From the NCBI RefSeq assembly GCF_916618745.1, contig NZ_OU745373.1:1502501-1566500 (forward strand): a stretch of DNA of 64,000 bases, in the 5' to 3' direction. Numbering within the stretch: the first letter of the stretch is position 1; every line of letters starts with the position of its first letter. The translations under genes and the position numbers were made by a program. Below the pieces are notes generated by a model. It worked only from the letters and a program-made list of their open reading frames with translations. It was not told the origin of the DNA and searched no databases. The DNA is from Cardiobacterium sp. Marseille-Q4385 (GTDB lineage Bacteria > Pseudomonadota > Gammaproteobacteria > Cardiobacteriales > Cardiobacteriaceae). Positions 27,142 to 36,600 of this stretch are shown here, one piece after another.

Positions 27142-27750
27142 TCAGGTAAGGCTTTCTCTCAGGGTTTCCAGGTGGAGCGGCAGGCGCTGGGCGGCGAAAT
27201 AGGCGAGGTAATCGGTGCGACTGCGGAAGTGGCTGTCTTTCTGTGCGAGGTAGTGGCGGATGTCCGCTGCCATGTCGCGATCGGCACAGCGACGCGGTCG
27301 CTTCTTCGCCAGATGGTGCAGGGTGTCCGTCGCATCAAAGCCGAAGGTGATTTCGGCGTCCAGACTGTAATAGGTATCCGAACCGCCGCTGTGACGCGCC
27401 GTCCACAACAGCGGGATATCGCGGCGGTGCAGGTGGCGATAAAGCAGATAAGTGAGGACGGCCACGGCGTCACGGATGTCCCAGCTGAGGCCGAGTGTGT
27501 AACTGCGCTGCGTTTCGCGCAGCAGTTGGCGCAGCAGTTGGCGCAGGAGTGGGCGGTCGGCGGCGGTATTGTCGGCAGCAAGAGCGAGGATGAGCAGGGT
27601 GCGGCGGCGGTAGTTACGGTCGCGGCCAAAGGAGGGGCGCAGGCGGAAGAGCGACGGCAAGCGGCGTTGGCGCCGGTGATGGCGGGTGCGCATGAAGGCG
27701 TCCACTTGTTGCGCTTCGCGCGGTGGTGGTAATTGCAGGAAAGGGGTCAT
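27142..27750 (-). CDS. Hypothetical protein, Arg/Leu-rich
   Basis: I do not recognise this 202-residue protein. It has no signal peptide or membrane segment. It is very rich in Arg, with many RR pairs, and contains a short repeat LLRQLLRQLLRE encoded by a DNA repeat near 27516-27545. A conserved-looking centre (GLSWDIRDAVAVLTYLLYRHL, then GGSDTYYSLDAEI) argues that it is a true gene. It overlaps the transporter gene upstream by 4 bases, so it belongs to the same operon. Confidence 0.6.
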   Translation of the reverse strand: MTPFLQLPPPREAQQVDAFMRTRHHRRQRRLPSLFRLRPSFGRDRNYRRRTLLILALAADNTAADRPLLRQLLRQLLRETQRSYTLGLSWDIRDAVAVLTYLLYRHLHRRDIPLLWTARHSGGSDTYYSLDAEITFGFDATDTLHHLAKKRPRRCADRDMAADIRHYLAQKDSHFRSRTDYLAYFAAQRLPLHLETLRESLT

Positions 27751-28631
27751 GGTTTATCCGGTGCTTTCTGGGCGATAACCATCGCGGCAAAGAGCAGGGC
27801 GCAACCGGTCAGCATCAACGGGGTCACGGTTTCATCCAGCCACAGCCAGCCGGCGAGCAGGGCGAAGACGCTTTCCAGCGAAAGGATGATAGCAGCGGGG
27901 GTGGCGGCGACACTGCGCTGCCCCCAGGCTTGCAGGAAAAAGGCGAGGCCGGAGGAGACAACGCCCGCATAGAAGATGTCCCAGCGGCTGTAATAGAGCC
28001 GGGCGGGATCAAGCAGGGCGGGGATGCCGTCGCTCGTGATGGCGATGGGGAGGGCAATCAGGGCGGCAACACCCATTTGTGCGGCGGTGAGGGCGAGGGC
28101 ATCGCTACGGCGCACGGCGATACCGGTATAGATGACGTACAGCGCCCAGATGCAGGCGCAGGCCAGAGTAACGCTATCGCCGATATTCCAGCTGAGTGCC
28201 TTGTCGTCACTTTGAATGCCGGCGAGACAGCAGATGCCGGCAAAGACGAGGATGATGGCGGTCAGCAGGTACTTGTGCAGGCGTTCCCCTGTGACGAGGC
28301 CGAGCAAAGGCACGAGGACGACATAGAGGCTGGTGATGAAGCCGGCCTTGCCGGCGGTGGTGTGGGCGAGACCCCATTGCTGGCTGTACATGCCGAGATA
28401 CAGCAGGATGCCGCAGACGATACCGTCGCGTGCCCAGTGGCCCCAGGCAGGCTGGCGGCGCAGGGCGAAGAAGAAGGCAAGGAAGGCGGTGGAGACGGGC
28501 AGACGCCAAGCGGTGAAAAGCGTAGCGGAGACGACGGCGGCGCTGTGACGCTGGAAGATAAAGGTGCTGCCGAAAAGGGCAGCGGTGACGAGCAGGGCGA
28601 AGTGGCCACGATGGAAAGAGAGACGGTTCAT
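27747..28631 (-). CDS. DMT-superfamily (EamA) transporter
   Basis: The 294-residue integral protein has about ten hydrophobic helices and two EamA repeats. The first begins HFALLVTAALFGSTFIFQR and the second ACACIWALYVIYTG, with the typical late motif ESVFALLAGWLWLDETVTPLMLTG. It is probably an exporter of small metabolites; the substrate cannot be predicted. It overlaps its neighbours by 4 bases on each side. Confidence 0.88.
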   Translation of the reverse strand: MNRLSFHRGHFALLVTAALFGSTFIFQRHSAAVVSATLFTAWRLPVSTAFLAFFFALRRQPAWGHWARDGIVCGILLYLGMYSQQWGLAHTTAGKAGFITSLYVVLVPLLGLVTGERLHKYLLTAIILVFAGICCLAGIQSDDKALSWNIGDSVTLACACIWALYVIYTGIAVRRSDALALTAAQMGVAALIALPIAITSDGIPALLDPARLYYSRWDIFYAGVVSSGLAFFLQAWGQRSVAATPAAIILSLESVFALLAGWLWLDETVTPLMLTGCALLFAAMVIAQKAPDKP

Positions 28632-29143
28632 GCGGGACGGGGTTGTTCAAAAACATATTGCAGGCCTTTCAGCCCGGGATAGGTGCGGCCAGTGTCGTGG
28701 AAACCGCAGCGCAGATACAGGCGCTGTGCGGCGACATTGGCATGGTGGACACCGAGGACGATGCGGCGGATAGCCGGAATGCGACGGTTGATATAAGCCC
28801 ATAGCAGGGGTGGGGCAAGCGCCGCAGCGGCGAAGCCTTGCCCTTGCCACGCGGGATGAATGGACATCGAACGCAGCAACAGGGCGTACGGGTCGTCGCT
28901 GTAATCCGCCTTGTCCGCACCGGTATCGAGAATGAAAAAGCCGATCGGAACGGCGTTGGCAAGAATACTGACGGGGTATTGCCCGCTGCGAAAGCTGCCA
29001 GCGGCGAACCATTCCTGCGGCGCACGGGTGTAGTCGTCCTGCGTAAGCGGCAGGCGGTAAGCGAGGGCGGCATGGTGTGCGGCGGTGCAGGGAGTGAGGG
29101 TGATGCGGGACATATAGCAGCCGTGCAGAAATTCTGCGGGCAT
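28628..29143 (-). CDS. GNAT family N-acetyltransferase
   Basis: The 171-residue protein shows the GNAT fold: acetyl-CoA binding motif MSIHPAWQGQGFAAAAL (Q/RxxGxG/A type) and the later NVAAQRLYLRCGFHDTGR. The substrate is unknown. The start at 29143 is preferred because GGGAGG lies 7 bases before it; an in-frame ATG at 29113 lacks a ribosome site. It is the first gene of the murI-containing minus-strand run. Confidence 0.87.
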   Translation of the reverse strand: MPAEFLHGCYMSRITLTPCTAAHHAALAYRLPLTQDDYTRAPQEWFAAGSFRSGQYPVSILANAVPIGFFILDTGADKADYSDDPYALLLRSMSIHPAWQGQGFAAAALAPPLLWAYINRRIPAIRRIVLGVHHANVAAQRLYLRCGFHDTGRTYPGLKGLQYVFEQPRPA

Positions 29144-29173
29144 TGTATAGCCTCCCCGCCCCGGTCATGAACG

Positions 29174-29325
29174 TATAGTCGTTTCAAATAGAGCTGATGC
29201 GGTATTAGCTCGCCTGGCCGAGCCCCATAAAAATCACTATGCGATTTATATGGGAACCCGCCGCCGTACTATTTGTACTGTTTTCGGCTCGCCATCTTGT
29301 CTCAGTCCTGTTTGAAACGACTATA
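29174..29325. repeat. Small mobile repeat (MITE-like), longer form
   Basis: A 152-base element with a perfect 15-base terminal inverted repeat (TATAGTCGTTTCAAA and its complement). The inner part CCGTACTATTTGTACTGTT and CGGCTCGCCATCTTGT matches the core of the 108-base elements at 24899 and 43214. It lies between the GNAT gene and comEC, within the likely promoter regions of both. Confidence 0.85.
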
Positions 29326-29398
29326 TCGTCGTCGGTACAGGTTTCGCGGTGCCCCGCTTACAATGACCAGCGGACATATTTTTGGGAAAGGAACGGCA

Positions 29399-31312
29399 AT
29401 GGGCGGCACAGAGCAGGACGGGCAGGGCGGTCGTCCGTCAGCGGGCATCATGACCGGGCAGCGTGCTGCGGTCGCCCCGCTGGATGCGACGCTGCTGGCC
29501 GTTGCAGGCGGCATCCTGTTCGCCTGGTGGCTACCCTTGTCGCTGTGGAGCCTGCCCTGCGCCCTGGTGCTGCTGGCCCACCGTCTGACCCGATACCCCG
29601 CCATCGCCTTACTTGCCGCCCTATGGACACTGTCGCCGTGGCAATTCACGGCGCCGCTGCCGGCGGTGGTAGATTGCCGCGCCACCTTTTATATCGCCGA
29701 CTTCCCGACGCGCGGCTACCCGGTCGGCAGCCGCTTCGTGCTGGTGACGCGGCAAGCAGGTGATTGTCCGCTCAAGCCCGGCGACCGCCTGAGCGGAGCC
29801 GATTTCTCCCGCCGCACCTACCGTCTCGGCGAAGTGCTGCACGCGCAAGTGCGCCTGAAACCCGGCGACGGCAGCCGGTTTGCGCAACAGGCGCGGCTGC
29901 GCGGGCGGGCAACAGTGCGCACGGTCGTGCCGCTGAACGAAAGTGCACCGTGGACCGTGCGGCAGCGTGCCGCCCTGGCTTCCCGTATTGACGCCGTCTT
30001 CCCCGCCGCGCAGCGCGCGTGGCTACGCGCCCTCATCATCGGCGACCGCAGCGGGCTGGATGCCGAAGCACAAAACCGCCTGCGCCGCAGCGGCACCTCG
30101 CACCTCATCGCCATCTCCGGCCTGCATCTGGCGCTCATCGCTGGGCTCATCTACCTCCTCCTGCGCCACCTGACTGCCGCTCTTCCGCCACGCTGGCGGG
30201 GCGGCGTGCAGCCGCACACCATCGCCCTGCACGCGACCCTACTGTGCGCCCTCACCTACGCCCTCCTGACCGGGGCGGCGGCGCCGGTACTGCGCGCCTG
30301 GCTGATGCTCGCCGTGCTGACACTGTGCTGGCACTGGCCGGGGCTGGGCGGCGGACGGCAGGCGCTCAAACTCGCTACACTTGCTATCCTGCTCGCGAAC
30401 CCGTGGCAACTTGGCGCGGCAGGTGCGTGGCTGTCGTTCGCAGCGGTGGCGGTCATCCTTTACAGCGCACCACTATGGCGGCAACTGCGCCCGCTGTGGC
30501 AGTGGCTGGTGTTGCAGGCACTGATCACGCTGGCATTGCTGCCGATTAGCTGGGCACTGTTCGGCGGCATCAGCCTCGTGTCGCTCGCGGCCAACCTGGT
30601 GCTGATCCCGTGGCTGGCGCCGGTGCTGGCGGCTTCCCTGCTGGCGCTCTTCTGCCCGCCGCTCGCCCCGGCAGCGTCGTGGCTGCTGGATACCTTCCTG
30701 CACGCGCTGGCAGGCTTTGCCGCACCCGCTTGGGCGTACTGGCAACCCGCCTTCCAGCCGGGTACCGCTGCTGCCCTGTGTGCGACGGTGGCCGTCCTCT
30801 GCGCGCTTGCCCGCCTGCGCGGGTGCGAATTCCCGCTGCAAACGGAGACCGTTGCATCGCCGTGGCCGCAGCGACTACTGACCCTGCCGCTTGCCTGGGC
30901 GGCACTCGCCCTCGGCATCAGCCTCGCCGCTGTTCTCCTGCCGCCGCCCGATTACCATGCACCGAACGGCAGCGCCGTGTACTACCACGGCGGCAAAACC
31001 CTGGTGGTGAACGCGGGACTGCGCCATCGCAACCTGGGGCGTGATGACGCCGCACGCTACCTGCTGCCGGAACTGCGACGGCACGCGCGCCGCCCCGATG
31101 CCATCGTCCTCACCGGCAAAGGCCTGCGCCAGACCTCGGCGCTGATTACCCTGCTCGCTGCCTACCCGCAGACGCCGGTATACAGCACCCTGCCGCTGCC
31201 CAACCTGCCCTTTGCCGTCACCTATTGCCCAGCGGACAACGCCGCGGGGCTGGTATTCACCAAGACCGCAACAGGCTGCACCGCCCGCTTCGGCGAGGTG
31301 GTTTTACCCTGA
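29399..31312 (+). CDS. comEC: DNA internalization-related competence protein ComEC/Rec2
   Basis: This is the inner-membrane channel for single-stranded DNA in natural transformation. The 637-residue protein has an N-terminal OB-like domain (residues about 60-190), then the competence domain with LIIGDRSGLD, GTSHLIAISGLHLALIAGL and about ten helices. The C-terminal beta-lactamase-like part is short and I see no HxHxDH metal motif, so nuclease activity is unlikely; this is common in proteobacterial ComEC. The ATG at 29399 is chosen for the AAAGGA ribosome site; an in-frame ATG at 29363 lacks one. A terminator follows. Confidence 0.9.
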   Translation: MGGTEQDGQGGRPSAGIMTGQRAAVAPLDATLLAVAGGILFAWWLPLSLWSLPCALVLLAHRLTRYPAIALLAALWTLSPWQFTAPLPAVVDCRATFYIADFPTRGYPVGSRFVLVTRQAGDCPLKPGDRLSGADFSRRTYRLGEVLHAQVRLKPGDGSRFAQQARLRGRATVRTVVPLNESAPWTVRQRAALASRIDAVFPAAQRAWLRALIIGDRSGLDAEAQNRLRRSGTSHLIAISGLHLALIAGLIYLLLRHLTAALPPRWRGGVQPHTIALHATLLCALTYALLTGAAAPVLRAWLMLAVLTLCWHWPGLGGGRQALKLATLAILLANPWQLGAAGAWLSFAAVAVILYSAPLWRQLRPLWQWLVLQALITLALLPISWALFGGISLVSLAANLVLIPWLAPVLAASLLALFCPPLAPAASWLLDTFLHALAGFAAPAWAYWQPAFQPGTAAALCATVAVLCALARLRGCEFPLQTETVASPWPQRLLTLPLAWAALALGISLAAVLLPPPDYHAPNGSAVYYHGGKTLVVNAGLRHRNLGRDDAARYLLPELRRHARRPDAIVLTGKGLRQTSALITLLAAYPQTPVYSTLPLPNLPFAVTYCPADNAAGLVFTKTATGCTARFGEVVLP

Positions 31313-31352
31313 AACAACGTCGCTTGGCGCATGCACCCGATGCGAGTAAGAA

Positions 31353-31385
31353 AAACCCTCCCCTGCCTTGGGCGGAGGAGGGTTT
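31353..31385 (+). terminator. Terminator after comEC
   Basis: AAACCCTCC CC ... GGAGGGTTT forms a nine-base-pair stem about 40 bases past the comEC stop. A TCGCTTGGCG dispersed repeat lies between the two. Confidence 0.7.
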
Positions 31386-31408
31386 GGCTAAACCGCGACA
31401 GCAATAAA

Positions 31409-31528
31409 TCCCGATAACCACGTCACCTATGAGGTGTCGGGACAGAGGATCTTGCTGGGCAGCGAGTTTTTAGGGTTTATTATCATTCGGCAGAGCGGTG
31501 GATTTTTGTTCAAATCCCGCCTCTGCCG
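31409..31528. other. Two hairpins in the comEC-slam gap
   Basis: Palindrome 1 at 31409-31442 pairs TCCCGA with TCGGGA and CACCT with AGGTG. Palindrome 2 at 31488-31528 pairs CGGCAGAG with CTCTGCCG and GGATTT with AAATCC, and contains GTTCAAATCC, which resembles a tRNA T-loop. Neither is a good terminator and no gene overlaps them. They could be a small RNA, a tRNA relic or processing sites. Confidence 0.4.
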
Positions 31529-31543
31529 TTCTCATTTTGATAA

Positions 31544-31564
31544 ATCCGGCTACGCAAGCCGGAT
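31544..31564 (-). terminator. Terminator-like hairpin after slam
   Basis: ATCCGGCT TGCGT AGCCGGAT on the minus strand, followed by TTATC, lies 12 bases past the slam stop codon. Confidence 0.65.
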
Positions 31565-31575
31565 ATCAGGAGCTC

Positions 31576-33111
31576 CTAGAAGGTCTTGGTAAAGTCCATA
31601 TAGACTTTGCTGGTGTCGTAGCTATAGAAGCGGTTATTGCTGTCAATTTTGCTGTACGAGAAGACAAGGCGCGGGGTGATGCCGAAGAAGTGGACACCAC
31701 GATGCCAAACGGACAGGTTAGCGTTGTATTCTTTGTCTTCGCGGTCAATGTTGAAGAAATCCTCGCTTTTGGCGTAGCGTTTACCGTAGCTGCCCATCAG
31801 GCGGGTGGAAACGCCTTTGCCCCATTCCTGTCCCCAGCCGAGACGGGTATTGAAGCGGTCATAAGCATCGCTCGCGCTGCGTGCGCCTTTGTGACTGAGG
31901 TCAAGCCCGGCGAACCAGTATTGTTTTTGGTTTGGTGAGTACATCAGGGTATTGTTCAAGCTGATGCGTCTGCCGTCCAGGTAGTCATAGAGTTTGACGT
32001 ATTTGTCGTAGCTGAATTCGGCATTGGTTTGCAGGCGCCATTTCGGCGTCATCCAGTAGGTGTTGGAGACACTCAAGCCAGCGCTGTTGGAATAGGCATG
32101 CAGTTTGTCGTCGCCGTTGCTGCCGCGTCCATAGAGGCGTTTTTGCACGAACGGGGTGATTTCCAGGTCGATTTTGTTGTTGCGGAACCCACCACCAGCA
32201 GCCACGCGTGCGGTCACATCGTTATAACTTTTTTTATTGAAGTAGTAGGTGCCGCTCAGTGAACCGTGCAGTGAGCTGTAGTAGTTGTCGGTGAGCGACC
32301 ATTTTTTATCTGCATCGAAGCTGTAGCTGATACCGTTGGCTTTTTCCTGCTCACGGCTGCTTTCGAGGGAACGGCCGTTGCCGAGTTGGATGCGTGTGCC
32401 TTTCGGGGCGACGTTGTTGACGTTGTTATCGTGAATGTAGCTCAGGCTACCGCTGAAAGACCAAGAATCACCGCGATCAATAGCGGCAATGAAATTGTCC
32501 AGGGTTTTGCGATCGGCTTCAGAAATGTTGCTGCTGCGCAGTTTTTGTAGTTGTTCTTTAGCGGCGATCAATTCGTTGTTGCGATAGAGCGCGAGTGCGG
32601 TCTGGAAACGCAGGATCCGGTTGTCCGGCAGGTTGGCGATGAGTTTGCGGTAAAGAGTGACGGCTTCGGCAGTACGGCCATCGTTCATCGCAATGATGGC
32701 ATTGCCCCAGTCGATGAGGGAATCATCACGGCGACTAGCGTCGACTTTGGCATATAGCGGCAGTAGTACTTTCAGGCCTTCGACTTCGTTGAGACGAATA
32801 GCTTCAACCAGGAGTTTTTCCAATTCTTCCGGGTTATTGATGAGTTCTTCGGGCGTGTAAACGACGTCTCCTTTAGCGGCTTGGGCATCACTCGGCAGGG
32901 TAGTAGGAGCAGTCGCCTTGACAGCAGGCAATTTCGGCAGGCGTGCGTTTTTGCCAACGTTATCTTCGGATAGGCGATCATTGCCTCGGTCAATGTCTAC
33001 CGGAAGGGCGCGTGGCGGCGGGGGCGCGTTCTGCGCAACAGCGGATAGAGCGGTGAGAAGGATGCTGGAGACGAGGGTGAGTTGCAGGGTCATTGTGGTT
33101 TTTGTGGCCAT
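31576..33111 (-). CDS. Surface lipoprotein assembly modifier (Slam, DUF560)
   Basis: This is an outer-membrane translocon that flips lipoproteins onto the cell surface. The 511-residue precursor has a signal peptide (to about residue 26), a proline-rich spacer, and a TPR-like helical domain (residues about 70-215, with WGNAIIAMNDGRTAEAVTLYRKLIANLPDN). A C-terminal beta-barrel of about 290 residues follows, with alternating aromatic strands, ending KVYMDFTKTF with the terminal Phe of outer-membrane proteins. This architecture and length match Slam proteins of Neisseria, Moraxella and Haemophilus. It is divergent from the giant lipoprotein gene, the expected neighbour of its substrate. The start could be the second ATG, six codons in. 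Confidence 0.9.
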   Translation of the reverse strand: MATKTTMTLQLTLVSSILLTALSAVAQNAPPPPRALPVDIDRGNDRLSEDNVGKNARLPKLPAVKATAPTTLPSDAQAAKGDVVYTPEELINNPEELEKLLVEAIRLNEVEGLKVLLPLYAKVDASRRDDSLIDWGNAIIAMNDGRTAEAVTLYRKLIANLPDNRILRFQTALALYRNNELIAAKEQLQKLRSSNISEADRKTLDNFIAAIDRGDSWSFSGSLSYIHDNNVNNVAPKGTRIQLGNGRSLESSREQEKANGISYSFDADKKWSLTDNYYSSLHGSLSGTYYFNKKSYNDVTARVAAGGGFRNNKIDLEITPFVQKRLYGRGSNGDDKLHAYSNSAGLSVSNTYWMTPKWRLQTNAEFSYDKYVKLYDYLDGRRISLNNTLMYSPNQKQYWFAGLDLSHKGARSASDAYDRFNTRLGWGQEWGKGVSTRLMGSYGKRYAKSEDFFNIDREDKEYNANLSVWHRGVHFFGITPRLVFSYSKIDSNNRFYSYDTSKVYMDFTKTF

Positions 33112-33659
33112 GTCGATATTCCTATGTAGGCAATGCGAAACGCGGCATTATGTTTCAATTCATAGGACCTACACAAGGGCACCATCGCGCGCGCAGCCTT
33201 TTAGCAACGCTTCCTGCTCTTTGTGGCCCGAGACCTGTGTACTCGGTTTTAGAAACGGATTTTCGTGACAAAAACGGTAGATTCGAAGGAAAAGTACAGC
33301 AAGATTGGAGTCCCTGCGAACCTCTTTAACGAGGCAGTTGCCAATATTTCAGCAAAGAATCGCAGCATTAACGGAAAGTGTAGACAAAACACCCAAAACA
33401 TGACTAAGGCGTTATAATTGCGTGGCTGAAAGTTCATACTTAAGACTCTTTGGAACCCGAATGCGCATTTTGTAAGGGAAGAGAGTCGCTTGGGATTGGC
33501 GGCGTCTGCAGCCAAAACAGGGCAACACGAAATCTAAAGTGAGCTCTGCTGTTGAAACCCAATAACGGACAGCGCAAAACGAACCTCTGCGTCGCTCGCA
33601 GACGTTCAAACCGAAACCCGTAACAATCCGGGATACCCCTAATCGAATGGAAGGACACA
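33112..33659. promoter_or_regulatory. Divergent 548-base control region between slam and the giant lipoprotein gene
   Basis: No gene is visible here. A TATAAT hexamer at 33413-33418 (plus strand) is the best -10 candidate for the lipoprotein gene, leaving a leader of about 235 bases; no good -35 box pairs with it. AGGAAT before slam and GGAAGGAC before the lipoprotein ATG are ribosome sites. No clear Fur box was found. The leader has short GC palindromes but no recognised riboswitch. Confidence 0.5.
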
Positions 33660-36600
33660 ATGAAACTAAACAACTTGACTATCGCCGTCCTCATCGCTCT
33701 CGGTACCGCCGCTTGCGGTGGCAGCGATGATGCGACTACGCCGCCGCCTCACGTTGATCCGACGCCGGCTCCAACCCCGCAGCCGGATAATAACAATAAC
33801 CAGGCCGGGCGCGACGACAAAGGTGTGGTTGACCCCACCGATACCCATGTGGTTGATAACCGCGACCTCAGCAAAGAAAGCACCGTCGGCGGGCTGCAAT
33901 ACATCCGCCGTGATGGCTCAGGATACGATCGCGCTAACAACCCCGAACAAATGGCATCCGCCACACCGCTTCTTGGCGTTTCCCTGAACGAACAGAACCC
34001 GAAACTGACCAACATCGTCCTTGCACGCCGAGACCTCGACTATAAAGATGGTGAAGCCGTCCGTGCCCAATTTGCAGGTGGCACCGATGTTGAGCCGCTA
34101 ACCGCTGCAGGCAAGCCGCGTGAAGACGACAGCTTGCAGGTAGAAAACTTCAAAAACGTGGATGTCCTCGCAGGGGCGTTCAAACAAGTAGGTTCAGCTA
34201 AATTCAGTGACCCGAATAACCGTCTTGATGGCACCACTCATAACATCGACACTCATATCCAAAACAACACTGATAAAGACGGCGAATTTACCCGTGAACG
34301 GGTCACCCACGTCTTTACCCCGCGTTACGAATACCGCCAGCCCTATGTCGATTACCCCCATGCTGCAGATCCAGCGCAACGCGGCATAGAACACGTAGCA
34401 AATCAAGGCGGGCCGGTAGGGACAAGTTTTACTAAACCACCAGCACCGCCACTGTTTAACAACCCCTATAAAGCCACCACAAATCAGGTTGGTACACTTC
34501 GAGCTCTGGAAGACCGATTGGCAAATAGGGGCAATAACCCGGAATGGACAAACTGGGCGACAAGGAATGACAATGACAATTCCCGCCACGTTGCCAACAT
34601 CGGTACCAATAAAGATTATGTCTCCGGGGAGATTTATAACGATTCCGACCGCTATGGCAGTTTTAAGCAAGGTGAAGACGACAGCCCGACGGATGCCAGT
34701 GGACATCGCCCGGCCACCGAATGGCGTAATGACGGCGCTACACCCGCAGACCCAAGCCATAACGATCGCGATGATGCGTCATTCCGATATACCGATGACC
34801 CGACCTTACAAGCCACCGGTGGACCAACCGGTAGGGCAAGAAAAAGCAATCTGGTGGATTGGAATGGTGCAAGAGTAAGTTATAAAGCTGACTCGGGTGC
34901 CTATAGCAACGGCTACCGCCAAGGACATAAAGGCATGGGCGCCAACGGGCCAGAGAATAGTCTAGGCGTGGACTCTAATTATCGTAAGCCTTATCCCAAT
35001 GGCGCTTACCCTAAATATCCAAAAGGACTGTTTGCCTATCCGAACAGACCCTATGACGAAGCAAACAATAATGCCATCGATACCCTCATAAACGGGCCGA
35101 ATACCAACCCGATGGATCACGAACATATCTATCTGGAACGCGAAGAATACACCGCTATTCGGCAGCATAAAGGCCTTCGCCCGCTGGTGAATCCCGTACC
35201 GAACGAATGGGATTGGACGCTGAAACAAGTGTGGGGGGTTACCTACAACATAGATGTTCAGCGGAGGAGTTGGCAGTGGATACCAACAGGCCCTGCTACT
35301 GGCCACTATGACTGGGTAAATGTCGGTAGCCCCACCACCGTCTACGAAGCAACACCGCTGTCTGAAGAAGTAAAACCAGCTGTCGAAGACAATGCGCATA
35401 CCGGCATCACAGCAAACGGATCCGTGCCAAACCTCAATGCAAATAAGAGATTGACAGACGGTACTACTGTATGTGATGGCGGGGCAACCTTATGCTCGCT
35501 CCATTCAGGTGGTGAGAATGTAGGTTGGGTCAAGCACCTCATCAGCGCCGAATGGATTAAACCGGAGAACCTAGGCGGTGGCCAGCGCGGTGAATTCCGT
35601 GGTAATCCTTATATCGGCTGGAAAGAAGACGACCGCGTCGTCCGTTTTGCCGATGAGCGCATCTGGAAGCCTGGTGCCCCAGGCTACAAGCACGAATACG
35701 AAAACAAATATGGCGCTAATCTGATCTGGTGGAGTACCCAGGACAGCGCCTTCGAAAACTGGGCAACCAGCGAAGGTTGGAATCCGCGTGCACGTCGTGT
35801 CGATATCAATACCGATTACAGCGAATGCGGCACCGTCGGTACCGGTTGCGGTGAAGGCACCGAAGATTTGGTATGGGGTAAAAATACTGTACCTCACGGC
35901 ACGAACGCGCGCGATCGTGACGTGGAAATTCAGCCGACCGGCGATATCACCAACGGTTTGATTCGTATCGGTGGCTATCGCGAACATGGCGAAGCCCAGC
36001 CGAAAGAAATGGCTACCCTCGGCGAAGAGCTGAAATTCGACGGCGCACGCTGGAAAGATCATCACAAGACCAGCACCCGTATCTTTGGCCATTATCACCT
36101 TGCTTACGCCGACCAGGATGATCGTGCCGTCAAGGCAATGAGCATGAACAGCTATTCGGGTGCCCGCTCATTTGTCTCCCAAGTGGAAAGCACATTGGTA
36201 ACGCCGGTGCAAGGCTATTACGCGGATCTGGACAGTAAGCCGACCCAATACAGCATTGGCGCGAAGCCGATTACCCTGCAAAAAGTGCAATATGGCCGGG
36301 TAACCACCAATCTGGATCTCACCGCGAACGGTACCAAACTCTTGCCGAACGGCTTCCTGCGTGCACCGTTTGAGAAGAAAGGCACGGGCGACAGCGTTGA
36401 TAACTACTTCTTCCGTGGTGTGGATGAAACCACCATTGAACAAATGAAGGCTTTGCCGTCCAACCAGGTCGCACGCTACGAAGGTCATGCGTTGATGTAT
36501 GGCATCGATAACAGCTTCCACGGTATCCGTACCACTCATAGCCAAAAAGACCTGCCGAATGCCTTCGATGGTGGTGGCAGAAATGACGCTACAGGACATA

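Noticed and set aside
33112..33659. Fur box controlling slam and the giant lipoprotein
   Set aside because: No stretch close to the GATAATGATAATCATTATC consensus was found on either strand, so iron control is not supported by sequence.
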